Shown piece after piece: positions 1 to 8,653 of a DNA stretch of 23,519 nt. Position 1 is the stretch's first letter; each line of letters opens with the position of its first letter. A program made the position numbers and the translations under genes. Below the pieces are notes generated by a model. That model saw only the letters and a list, made by a program, of their open reading frames with translations. It was not told where the DNA came from and did no database searches. Location: NCBI GenBank assembly GCA_964456745.1, contig CAYWBW010000028.1, positions 1 to 23,519 of the forward strand, written 5' to 3'. This stretch comes from CAYWBW01 sp964456745. Lineage in GTDB: Bacteria; Patescibacteriota; Gracilibacteria; GCA-2401425; JAJOLG01.

Positions 1-35
1 TAGTTAGTTATTACTAAATCTATTGTAATTATATA

Positions 36-590
36 TTATAAGTTTGCAATCTCATTTCATTTACCTTTTCTTACATAGATAACATTTGCCTGAAGATCTA
101 TATCATTTAAGTATAGATCCAATGTTTCGTTTCTTCTAAGTCCAGTGTAAAGCATTATTCAGAGCAAAGCCCTATTTCTGTACTTTTCAAATTGGAATTT
201 GTACTTTGAATTAAAGGAATAATCAAGAACCTTGACAGCGTTTTCTTTGCTTATAAACTTAGGCAAAGGCTTTTCAAGTTGAGGTTTAACGATTTCTGAT
301 ACTGGATTCTCTTCAATAAGTTTTTTCTTATAACACCAAGTAAAGAATGAGTTTAAGCTCTTTCTGTAATTAATGTAAGTGGAGACTGTCCAATTCTTCT
401 TAGTCTTTCACTCAAAGAGATAGTTTTCAATGATTTCAGTGCTTACCTGGCTTAACTGCGAAACTCATGAATGCCAAAGAAATCTTTTGAATACATCGTT
501 GTACCAATAGATTGTTCTTTTTGAATAATTTTTAATTTTTGCCTCCGTTGTGAATCTTTCATGGAGATCTAATAAACTTTTTTGAGCCAT
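36..590 (-). pseudogene. Truncated XerC/D-type tyrosine recombinase
   Basis: With UGA=Gly this frame gives 184 residues beginning MAQKSLLDLHERF. Residues about 1-90 look like the SAM-like core-binding domain of phage-integrase/Xer recombinases (for example YSKRTIYWYNDVFKRF). Residues about 95-184 begin the catalytic domain, with the first catalytic arginine in TGLRRNE (about residue 150) and the lysine hairpin VRKGKG near the end. The frame then stops at TAA. Xer proteins are about 300 residues long, so the HxxR, His/Trp and nucleophilic Tyr boxes are missing, and the 35 bases left in the window do not encode them in any frame. I infer a 3'-truncated, inactive recombinase, although its missing part could lie outside the window after a rearrangement. 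It sits downstream of a terminator, so it probably lies outside the tuf-rpsJ-tRNA transcript. Confidence 0.75.
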
Positions 591-608
591 AGCAATTTGG
601 TTAAATAG

Positions 609-650
609 TAAAAAGCTCACGCCCCCCTGTCTCAGGCAGGATGTCGTGAG
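609..650 (-). terminator. Rho-independent terminator after tRNA-Asp
   Basis: On the minus strand CTCACG (650-645) pairs with CGTGAG (621-616), with an inner CCTG/CAGG pairing (636-626). The stem is followed by CTTTTTA. It lies just downstream of the tRNA-Asp gene and before the recombinase remnant, so it should end the rpsJ-tRNA transcript. Confidence 0.7.
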
Positions 651-680
651 ACCCTATCAAAATTGCTATAAATGGCTTAA

Positions 681-757
681 TGGCGGAATGGACGAGACTC
701 GAACTCGCGACCTCCTGCGTGACAGGCAGGCGTTCTAACCAACTGAACTACCACTCC
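681..757 (-). tRNA. tRNA-Asp (GTC anticodon)
   Basis: The 77-nt minus-strand sequence folds into a full cloverleaf: acceptor GGAGTGG/CCATTCC, a D-arm with GTTGGTTAGA, anticodon loop CTGTCAC with anticodon GTC, and the T-arm loop TTCGAGT. It closely resembles E. coli tRNA-Asp. The 3' CCA is encoded (683-681). It lies 46 nt after rpsJ and ahead of a terminator, so it is probably cotranscribed with that gene. Its codons (GAU/GAC) are standard, so it has no part in the UGA reassignment. Confidence 0.97.
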
Positions 758-803
758 GTATTTTTTTGAATAAAAAGTCACTATTTTAAAAATCTGACAA
801 ATA

Positions 804-1127
804 TTACATCATCTTCATTTCAATTTCAACTCCTGATGGCAAAGCAAGTGTTTTGAGTACCTCTATTGTTTGAGGTGTAGATTGATTAATATCAATAAGT
901 CTTTTGTGTGTTCTAAATTCAAATTGTTCTCTAGCGTCTTTGCTCACAAAAGTTGATCGATTAACTGTTATTACCTTTCTCTTTACCGGCATTGGTATCG
1001 GTCAAGATATTATTGCTCATGATCTCTCTGTAGCATCAATAATCTTTTCTGCAGCTTTATTAATCAAATGATGATCAAAAGATCTGATTATAATTCTAAC
1101 TTTTCAAGTAACTATAGTTTTTGCCAT
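804..1127 (-). CDS. rpsJ: 30S ribosomal protein S10
   Basis: This 107-residue protein begins MAKTIVTGKVRIIIRSFDHH and matches S10 along its length. It includes the ISGPIPMPVKRKVITVNRS loop, the FEFRTHKRLIDI segment and the typical end LPSGVEIEMKM. S10 is a small-subunit head protein and also the NusE partner of NusB in antitermination. The first ~45 residues are recovered only if three TGA codons are read as glycine; the standard code leaves only the last 62 residues. The ATG at 1127-1125 gives the usual S10 N-terminus and has no visible Shine-Dalgarno sequence. It lies 80 nt downstream of tuf on the same strand, the order often found at the str/S10 operon junction, and the gap holds a strong hairpin. 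Confidence 0.97.
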
Positions 1128-1157
1128 AATATCAATGTTCTTAAGGGGTTATTAGGG

Positions 1158-1196
1158 ATTAAAGAACGGAAATAAACTTGTATCCCGTTCTTTAAT
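1158..1196. repeat. 12-bp inverted repeat between tuf and rpsJ
   Basis: ATTAAAGAACGG (1158-1169) is the exact reverse complement of CCGTTCTTTAAT (1185-1196), with a 15-nt loop. It lies between the tuf stop and the rpsJ start. There is no U-tract after it on the minus strand, so it could be an attenuator, an RNA-processing site or a 3'-end stabiliser rather than a classical terminator. Confidence 0.8.
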
Positions 1197-1207
1197 ATAT
1201 TTTATAA

Positions 1208-2389
1208 TTATTTTATCACTTTAGTAACAACTCATGCTCACACTGTTCTACCTCACTCTCTAAGAGCAAACCTTGTTCATATATCTATAGCTACATTTTT
1301 TCAAAGCTTAACTACAAATTTAAGATTATCTCAAGGCATTACCATTTCAACTCCATCTGGCAATATAACTTCTCATGTTACATCAGTTGTTCTGATATAA
1401 AATTGTGGTTTATATCCTTTAAAGAAAGGAGTATGTCTTCATCCTTCATCTTTTGAAAGGATATAACATTCTGCTTCAAATTCATTATGAGGAGTTATTG
1501 ATCAAGGCTTAGCACATACCTGTCCTCTTTCAACATCATCTTTTTCAGCACCTCTTAATAAAAGTCATACATTTTCTCAAGCTCTTCATTCATCTAAGTT
1601 TTTTCTAAACATTTCAACTCAAGTAACTACTATAGTTTTTGTATCTCGAAGTCATACTATTTCAATTTCTTCTCAAGATTTAACAATTCAAGTTTCAATC
1701 TTTCAAGTTACCACTGTACCTCTACCTTTAATTGAAAACACATCTTCAACAGGCATTAAGAAAGGCTTATCAAGCTCTCTTACTGGTTCAGGAATATATT
1801 CATCAATAGCTTTTAGAAGTTCTTGCACTGGAGTAGCATCTGGACCAGCTGGATTTTCTAATGCTTTTAATGCAGATCATTTAATAATTGGAATGTCATC
1901 TCAAGGGAATTCATATTTAGTTAGAAGTTCTCTAATTTCCATTTCAACAAGTTCTAATAATTCTTGGTCATCGACCATATCACACTTGTTCATAAACACT
2001 ACTATATAAGGTACATTTACCTGTCTTGCAAGTAATATATGCTCTCTTGTTTGAGCCATAGGTCCATCAGTTGCAGCGATAACAAGTATTGCTCAGTCCA
2101 TTTGTGCAGCTCATGTAATCATATTCTTTACATAGTCAGCATGACCCGGACAATCAACGTGGGCATAGTGTCTCTTTTCAGTTGAATATTCTACATGCGA
2201 AGTCGCAATAGTTATTCATCTTGCTTTTTCCTCAGGAGCATTGTCTATTTGATCAAAAGCTCTTGCTTCTCATCAGCTCATTGCAGCAGCTACAGCAGTA
2301 ATTGCAGCAGTTAAAGTTGTCTTTCAATGGTCTACGTGACCTATCGTACCAACATTTACATGTGTACGGTCTCTTACAAAATCAGCCAT
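1208..2389 (-). CDS. tuf: Elongation factor Tu
   Basis: EF-Tu delivers aminoacyl-tRNA to the ribosomal A site with GTP hydrolysis. The 393-residue length matches the family (394 in E. coli). Visible GTPase boxes are GHVDHGKTT (about residue 19), DCPGHADYVKNM (about 80) and NKCDMVD (about 135), and the C-terminus ends in the beta-barrel sequence GVVTKVIK. The P-loop glycine in DHGKT is a TGA codon, as are several glycines in the last ten residues. The start ATG (2389-2387) gives MADFVRDRTHVNVGTIG and has no Shine-Dalgarno sequence. A strong promoter lies 40-68 nt upstream. rpsJ and tRNA-Asp follow on the same strand. Confidence 0.98.
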
Positions 2390-2428
2390 TTTAATTGATT
2401 AGTTATAAAAATAAAAATAACGCGTCAT

Positions 2429-2457
2429 ATTCTATTCAAAGTCCCACTTAGTGTCAA
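2429..2457 (-). promoter_or_regulatory. Sigma70-type promoter of tuf
   Basis: On the minus strand there is a perfect -35 TTGACA (2457-2452), a 17-nt spacer and -10 TAGAAT (2434-2429). It lies about 40 nt before the tuf ATG and just after the end of gyrB. It probably drives tuf-rpsJ-tRNA-Asp. Confidence 0.8.
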
Positions 2458-2506
2458 ATAAATTTTATATTTCTTTTTTATTTGATACAATTTTTAATAT
2501 ATTTTT

Positions 2507-4549
2507 TTAAACATCTAAGTTCTTAACGCCTCTAGCATGGGTTTGAATAAAGTGTTTCCTAGGTAGCACCTCACTTCACATTAATGTTTCAAATATCTTA
2601 TTTGCCTTCTCTCAATCATTAACTGTAATTTTTAACATTTTCCTTTCATTTGGATCCATGGTTGTTTCCCATAATTGTTCAGGATTCATTTCTCAAAGAC
2701 CTTTATATCTTTGAATATTCCATTTTGACGCCTTCTTCTTTACAACACTTTCTCATACAGATGATAATCATTCAAATCAAGCAGTTTCTAATGCCTCTCT
2801 TTGTCACTTCTCAAATTCATCTTCTTTATCTTGAAACTCTCAAGCACTATCATTAGATCAATCATCCACTCATTTATCCTTTAAAATACTAAATTTTTCT
2901 TCATCTGTGTAAGCATAAAAAGATTCTTTTCATTTTGAAATCTTATATAATGGTGATTGTGCTATATAAAGATGTCCAGTTTCAATAACTTCCTTAAAAT
3001 ATCTAAAAAACAAAGTAATCAAAAGAGTTCTGATATGAGCTCAGTCAACATCAGCATCAGTCATTATTACAATTTTGTGATATCTTAATTTTTCTAAATC
3101 AAACATATCTCATATTCAAGTTCACAAAGCAATAATTAAATCTTTTACTTCATTATTGTTAAGCATTCTATCTAATCTTGCCTGTTCAACATTTAATATC
3201 TTACCTCTTAATGGAAGTATAGCTTGAGTAAATCTATCCCTTCATTGTTTTGCACTACCACCCGCACTATCTCCCTCGACTATGAATATTTCAGATTCTT
3301 CAGGAATTTTTGAAGTGCAATCTGCAAGTTTTCACGGAAGCCCTGCTCATTCTAAAGCTCATTTTCTTAAAACTGTATCTCTTGCAGCACGAGCAGCAAG
3401 TCTTGCCCTAGCAGCTAACATTGATTTTCATATCATTGCCTTAGCATCTTGAGGATTTTCTTCTAAAAAATTTGATAAAGCTAATCAAAAAGTTGTCTCT
3501 ACAGCTTTTCTAACCTCAGGATTTCATAATTTTCATTTTGTTTGACCTTCAAATTGTGGCTCTGCAATTTTAATAGATATAACTGCAGTGAGTCACTCTC
3601 TTACATCTTCAGCTGTTAAATTTCAATCTTTCTCTTTCATTATATCTTTATTTTTTGCATATGCATTTATAGTACGAGTTAGTGCTGACTTAAATCATGT
3701 AAGATGCATTCATCACTCTGGTGTGAAAATATTATTTGCAAAAGTCATAACATTTTCATTAAATCATTCATTGTATTGCATTCAAATTTCTATCACACAA
3801 TCATCAACATCTTTATTCAAATAAAATGATTCTCACACAACTTCCTTATTTCAATTTAAATGTCTAACATATGAAGATACTCATCATTCGAAATAAAATT
3901 TTTGTCTAATAGTAGGACTAACTCTTAAATCTTTAAAAGAAATTGTAATTCATTTCGTTAGATATGCTTGCTGTCTAATCCTTGCAACAATAGTACTTGC
4001 TTCAAATTCAACTGTTTCAAACATCCCAGTATCTGGATAAAATAAAACATGAGTTCAAGTTTTTTTAGTTTCTCAAGTAACTTTTAAATCTCAAGAAACC
4101 ACCTTTCCTTTTGAATATTCTTGATAATAAATTTTTCAATCTCTATGAACAGATACAACAGTCTTCTCAGAAAGCGCATTTACAACAGAAGCTCACACTC
4201 AATGAAGTCATCAAGATACTTTATATCATGACTCATCACCTCAAAATTTTCATCATGCATGCAAAACAGTCATAATAGTTTCAACTCAAGATTTTCAACT
4301 CTTTGCATGTTTATCAACAGGAATTCATCTTCAATCATCCTCTATCAATACTCAACCATCTTCTTGAACTATGATATTAACATTCTTACAATATCCAGCA
4401 ATAGCCTCATCAATTGAATTATCTACAATTTCCCATATAAGATGATGAAGTCCAGTAATACCAGTACTTCATATATACATTCAAGGACGTTTTCTAACTG
4501 CTTCAAGTCACTCTAGGATTTGAATATTTCATGCTGAATAATCTGACAT
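2507..4549 (-). CDS. gyrB: DNA gyrase subunit B
   Basis: This is the 680-residue ATPase/TOPRIM subunit of gyrase, which introduces negative supercoils together with GyrA. It starts MSDYSAGNIQILEGLEAVRK. The GHKL ATPase domain begins with RPGMYIGSTG and the Mg-binding helix EIVDNSIDEA. The TOPRIM domain starts at EGDSAGGSAKQG (about residue 420) and carries MTDADVDGAHI. The C-terminal part has IQRYKGLGEMNPEQLW and ends in HARGVKNLDV. It could be ParE on similarity alone, but the KGLGEMNPEQLW segment favours GyrB. It is slightly longer than the usual ~640 residues; extra charged and tryptophan-rich sequence lies between TOPRIM and the C-terminal box. Glycines in these motifs are partly TGA. hisS lies 69 nt upstream. 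Confidence 0.95.
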
Positions 4550-4574
4550 AAATCTTATAATTAAATTCTAAAAC

Positions 4575-4603
4575 ACTTTAACATAGTGAATTTTGAATTA
4601 CAA
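4575..4603 (-). promoter_or_regulatory. Candidate gyrB promoter
   Basis: In the 69-nt gap between hisS and gyrB, on the minus strand, TTGTAA (4603-4598) and TAAAGT (4580-4575) are separated by 17 nt, leaving a leader of about 20 nt. The match to consensus is moderate, and read-through from hisS is possible. Confidence 0.4.
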
Positions 4604-4618
4604 GTATAGAATCAAATC

Positions 4619-6049
4619 CTAATTAAACTTACACTTAACATCCCACTCATTCTTCTTCTCTTCCTGAATCTCTTTTCAATCTTCATCTAATTTTGGAGGA
4701 TCTAAATAAATCTCTTCTAAAAACTGTGTTTTATCAAAATTTTTATTTCAAACAAGTTCTTTTATCTTATCAACAGCCTCTTCAAATGGAACAATTTCTT
4801 GAGATCATTTTTTCATATCTCTAAATATTATTGTTCAATCTCTTACTTCTACTTGTCACATTATTAATGTAAACCAAGCATTAAATTTATCTGCCATTCT
4901 CATTTGTCATTTAATAGAAGGTTTTCAAACAGCTCACATTGTATGAATTCATAAATTTTGAAGCTCTTCAATAAGAGGAAGTGCTTTTAATTTTGCCTGC
5001 TTTCATATTTGAGCAACAAAAACATGTATAACATCCTTACTAGGCGCTTTCACTCAAAATTCCTTCATTCTATTAACTATTCTTTCAACTCAAAACGCAC
5101 ATCAAACTCAAGGTGTCTTTTCATTTCATCAAAGAAGCTCAACGAGTCAATCATAACCTCATCATCAAATTAAAGTTCACTGTCTTAGTGAAACATCTTT
5201 TTCAACAAACTCAAATATTGTCTTACTATAATAATCAAGCCCTCTTACCAAACTATCATCTTGTTCGTAAGGAACTCCTACTGAATCTAATAAATCCAAA
5301 ACATCTTTATGAAACTCTTTATCATTATCACTTAAATATGTACTCATCTTTGGTGCCTTGGAAGCAATTAATTTACAATCTTCATTCTTACAATCAAGCA
5401 CTCTTAATGGATTATTATCAAGTCTTCTTATGCAATCCTCACAAAGAACTCTGCTTCTTCATTTTAGATAATTTTTCAAATCTTCTTTAAATTTTTCTCT
5501 CTCCTTTACACTTCAAAGAGAATTTATCAAAACAACAATATTTTTTTCAATTTTTAAATCCTTTAATATTTGCCAAGCCATGTGAATAATTTGAGCATCA
5601 ATTCATGGATCTGATTCTCAGATAACTTCTATATTATATTGAAAAAATTGTCTATATCTTCATTTTTGTGGTCTATCATGTCTAAAAACAGGTTCAAAAG
5701 AATATAAATGCACAGGCTGAGGAAGACTTGCCATTCAATGTTCAATATAAGCCCTTACAATTCATGCAGTCAACTCAGGACGCAAAGCATAATTTTTTCA
5801 TGATTTTGTAGAAAAACTATAAAGTTCTTTTTCAACAATATCTGTTTCGTCTCATATAGATCTGATAAAAAGATTTTTATCCTCAAATACAGGAGGTGTA
5901 ATTCTTCTAAATCAAGATTGTCTCGATCTATGCCTTACAACCTTCTTAATCAAACTAAAATACTCATGATCATCTGGCAAGACATCATGTACTCATTCTG
6001 GGCTTTTTATCTTCAACACCTTTTCTTCTTTTTTTTGTTCTTCTGACAT
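4619..6049 (-). CDS. hisS: Histidyl-tRNA synthetase
   Basis: This class II synthetase (476 residues) charges tRNA-His. Motif 2 is intact as VFRHDRPQKGRYRQF (about residues 118-132). The histidine-binding loop LVRGLDYYSKTIFEF follows at about 265. The GGGGYDGLVELLGG block and CAFGVERI lie at about 295-330, then the alpha/beta anticodon-binding domain. The G in QKGRYRQF is a TGA codon, and the GGGG run is TGA TGA TGA GGT, a very clear demonstration of UGA=Gly. About 35 mostly acidic residues extend past the usual C-terminus (ending WDVKCKFN). A cysteine-containing insert lies near residues 200-225 (CEDCIRRLDNNP, then LDCKNEDCK), as in many bacterial HisRS. The start ATG (6049-6047) gives MSEEQKKEEKV. 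Confidence 0.96.
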
Positions 6050-6141
6050 AAATAAAAATTATTTTGTTACTAATTATTATTAACAGGAATCAAAACTACA
6101 CTATTATTTCTGACATATCAAACCTTTTTTATATTACCGAC

Positions 6142-6588
6142 TTATTTACCTTTTCTTTTTTTAGATTTTGAAGGCAAGTACTTGCTATTATCATCATTTC
6201 ACACTGACGCTCTTTCTTTATTTTTAGCCCTTCCTAGGTAATTTTTTTTAACACGTTTAATTAAAAATACAGAATAACAAGTAAAAGAAAATCAATATAC
6301 AATCCATAAAAATTTCATGCTCAAAATTGGAATACTCTCGAGTCTAGAAATAAGCATAACTAATGCAGATGAAGTAAATACCCATCTATATATTCACATA
6401 TTTCCTCTAAGTGATTTGTGTAAAAGTTTATTATTAACTGCCAAAGTTTTAACATAATAATCAAAAACATAGCTTCAAATAAAAAGAAATATAACAAATA
6501 CAAAAATATAACTCGAATATGAAAAATCTGTAGACGGATTTAATTTAAATAAATTTTCTAGATTTGTAATTTTAGATATTAATTCCAT
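6142..6588 (-). CDS. Small three-helix membrane protein, function unknown
   Basis: With UGA=Gly this frame encodes 148 residues, MELISKITNLENLF onward. I do not recognise the family. Three hydrophobic segments are visible: about residues 25-46 (IFVFVIFLFIGSYVF), 70-88 (VFTSSALVMLIS) and 97-115 (FLWIVYGFSFTCYSVFLI). A very basic hydrophilic tail follows, ending KSKKRKGK, consistent with a cytosolic C-terminus near nucleic acid or ribosomes. Four glycine positions are TGA, so the frame cannot be seen with the standard code. It sits between hisS and a second small membrane protein (54 nt away) on the same strand and may share a transcript with them. Confidence 0.75.
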
Positions 6589-6642
6589 ATTTATGATATT
6601 AATTATAATTATTTAAAATAATAAAATGTTCAAAGTAATTTT

Positions 6643-7191
6643 CTAAGACTTTTTCTTTTTATCAGTTTTTTTCTCATCTTTCTTTGGCTCAACTTTCTCT
6701 TCTTTAATTTTTTTACCTTTTTTATGACCACAAAATGGACAAACTCTGTATCTTATAAAATAATCTTTTTTGCATGAATTACATTTACAAATCAGATCTT
6801 CTCAACATTCTCAGCAAAATTTATAATCCTCACCAACTACACTATTACAATTATGACAAAAATCTTTAGTCTCATTTGAAAGAGATTGAAATTCTAAATC
6901 CTCATAATACTTATCCATCAAAGTTCTTGGTGGTCTTACTAATAAATAAATTATTAGTCAAAAAATAGGAAGAAATATATTTAATAGAATACTAATAACA
7001 TGAAATAAAATACTATTTGAACGATTTATAGCATCCCTAGCTACCCAAATCACTAGAGCAAACCAAAAAAATGCAAAATATAAAATAAGAAATTTAAGAG
7101 CTATTTCAATGCCTGAAGCTTGCTGTATCCACTCCATCCAAGTAAAATCCGAAAGCCATTGATGAAAATTTAGTATAGATTCTAAAAACAT
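6643..7191 (-). CDS. Membrane protein with C-terminal double zinc ribbon
   Basis: The 182-residue product starts MFLESILNFHQWLSDF. It has two hydrophobic segments, about residues 29-50 (LKFLILYFAFFWFALVIW) and 60-87 (ILFHVISILLNIFLPIF). Next comes a linker and then a set of CxxC pairs at about 107-155: FCHNC, FCGECGEDLICKC, CNSC and VCPFCG. This is the pattern of a double zinc ribbon (DZR-type). The tail is a Lys/Glu-rich stretch ending EKKTDKKKKS. The glycine in FGLIIYLLV and those in CGECGED are TGA. An N-terminal membrane anchor with a zinc-ribbon tail suggests a scaffold or regulatory role at the inner face of the membrane; the exact function is unknown. A tiny Shine-Dalgarno-preceded frame lies upstream in its leader. 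Confidence 0.8.
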
Positions 7192-7254
7192 ATCAAATGT
7201 AAATTAAGTTACCCTTTAAATGGTAATGAAATTATTGATATTATCAAGAAGAAT

Positions 7255-7275
7255 TTACAAATGGGATTTCCCCAT
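7255..7275 (-). other. Candidate six-codon leader peptide with strong Shine-Dalgarno
   Basis: On the minus strand a full AAGGAGG (7286-7280) sits 4 nt before ATG, followed by codons for MGKSHL and a TAA stop. It lies 63 nt upstream of the zinc-ribbon membrane protein start. Nearly all other starts in this window lack a Shine-Dalgarno sequence, which makes this one stand out. It could be a translated leader or pure coincidence. Confidence 0.3.
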
Positions 7276-7325
7276 ATTTCCTCCTTATAATAAAGCAAAA
7301 TTATCTTCCTTTTTCTGCAAAAAAA

Positions 7326-7334
7326 TGTTATAAT
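7326..7334 (+). promoter_or_regulatory. Extended -10 promoter of the prepilin gene
   Basis: TG-T-TATAAT (7326-7334) is a perfect extended -10 element, and transcription would start about 24 nt before the prepilin ATG at 7364. No good -35 is seen at the expected spacing (TTCCTT at 7306-7311). Confidence 0.45.
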
Positions 7335-7363
7335 TTTGTATATAATTATATAACATCAAACAA

Positions 7364-8545
7364 ATGTTTAATAAAAAATGATTCACATTAGCAGAGCTTA
7401 TAGTTGTAATGGCTATTATATGAATGCTTACAGCTGCAGCAATCACAATATTTACCTGAGCTCAATCAAGTGCAAGAGACTCTAGAAGAGTAGCAGATCT
7501 TAACACAATAACAGCAGCGCTAGATGCCTACTATATTAAACATCGTTTTTATCCTCAGCCTGCACTGCAAACTGCAAATAACTTGTGGTGATTTAGATCG
7601 TGAAACCAAAGTGCTGAACCAACATGTAATGTAGTATTTGAAAAAGATGGTGAAGTCTATCTTGATACGATTGAGTATAACGAATCTTTCTATACTTGCT
7701 GATGAAATATAGTTAAAACTCGAAGATTGATAAAAAGTTTTACTTGTAAATATATAGCATGATCAAGTACAACTGATTGAATACTCTATTACAATGATTG
7801 AAATTACACTGATAAAATAAAAACAGAATCTTGAGAACATCTATACGAATGAGATAACTATCTACAACTTTGTATTGATTTTTTTGAAAACGAAAGATTA
7901 GCCTATGAACTTGATAAACAGGTCTATATAGACAATCCTTCAAATGCTGAAATGAAATTTTTTCTTCCAGCAGCTGAAGAATTAGACATTGATGATATTT
8001 TGAATTTAAATGCCATAATAGCAACTGATATGATACTTGACAAAACAGATATAGAAGAAACTATTGTATGATGGAAATGAACTCTTACAGAAAACTCATG
8101 AAAGAATTCAATTAACACAGAAGATCCAACGGTTCCATTTTATGGATTTTTAAAAGAACAAAATTTTGATCCTAAATATGATTCTGAAAAATACAAAGAT
8201 TATTGATTGTGATATTATCCTTATGCTGTATTTAGAGATAACATTAAAAATAATAATGATATCAGAGCTGCACTGTGATGAGTACAATATCAAGTAGCTG
8301 CAACACTCGAGAGACAAGATGATACAACCAACGAAGTAAATCCAGAAACTTTAATTCTATGAAACTATATTAGGAGAAAAGTTGATTGAAAAGATGTTTC
8401 AGGTTATCCATACTCTCTTATATGAGGTGGTAAAAGAAATGAAATTATGGATAGACAAAAACAATGAGAAAAAGCTAAAAACGTAGCTAGGCCTAATATG
8501 ACTACCAACTGGTGAATTCCTTATCCAGTTGAAGAAATACAGTAA
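7364..8545 (+). CDS. Type IV prepilin / pseudopilin with long C-terminal region
   Basis: The N-terminus, MFNKKGFTLAELIVVMAIIG, is a textbook class III signal: a short basic leader, cleavage after the Gly at position 6, N-methylated Phe at +1, Glu at +5, and a hydrophobic helix to about residue 30. The mature protein would be a type IV pilin or pseudopilin subunit assembled from the inner membrane. The cleavage-site glycine is a TGA codon. At 393 residues it is much longer than major pilins (about 140-170). The first 70 residues resemble the GspG/PilA helix (SARDSRRVADLNTITAALDAYY), followed by a long acidic globular region. This suggests a minor or tip pilin, or a specialised adhesive pilin. 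A PilT-like ATPase gene follows 108 nt later on the same strand. Confidence 0.9.
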
Positions 8546-8653
8546 GAGTAATTTAAAAATTTAAGAGTTTAAAATTTAAAATAGATTTAAAAGAATTAAT
8601 TTAAATTTTTTAATTAAAGATAGTAAAAAAAATAACAAATAAAAAATAAAAAC
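8546..8653. other. AT-rich intergenic spacer between prepilin and pilT genes
   Basis: 108 nt made almost entirely of A and T, with recurring TTTAAAATTTAAA-like words. It resembles in composition the inverted repeat at 13678-13857. I see no clear promoter or hairpin-plus-U-tract terminator, so the two pilus genes may be one transcript. Confidence 0.4.

Noticed and set aside
5113..5490. A 125-residue plus-strand frame
   Set aside because: It is antisense to hisS, whose motifs cover this stretch.
4619..6049. UGA read as tryptophan (Mycoplasma-type code)
   Set aside because: The conserved positions hit by TGA are glycines (QKGRYRQF, GGGGYDG, P-loops), while TGG is used at tryptophan positions.
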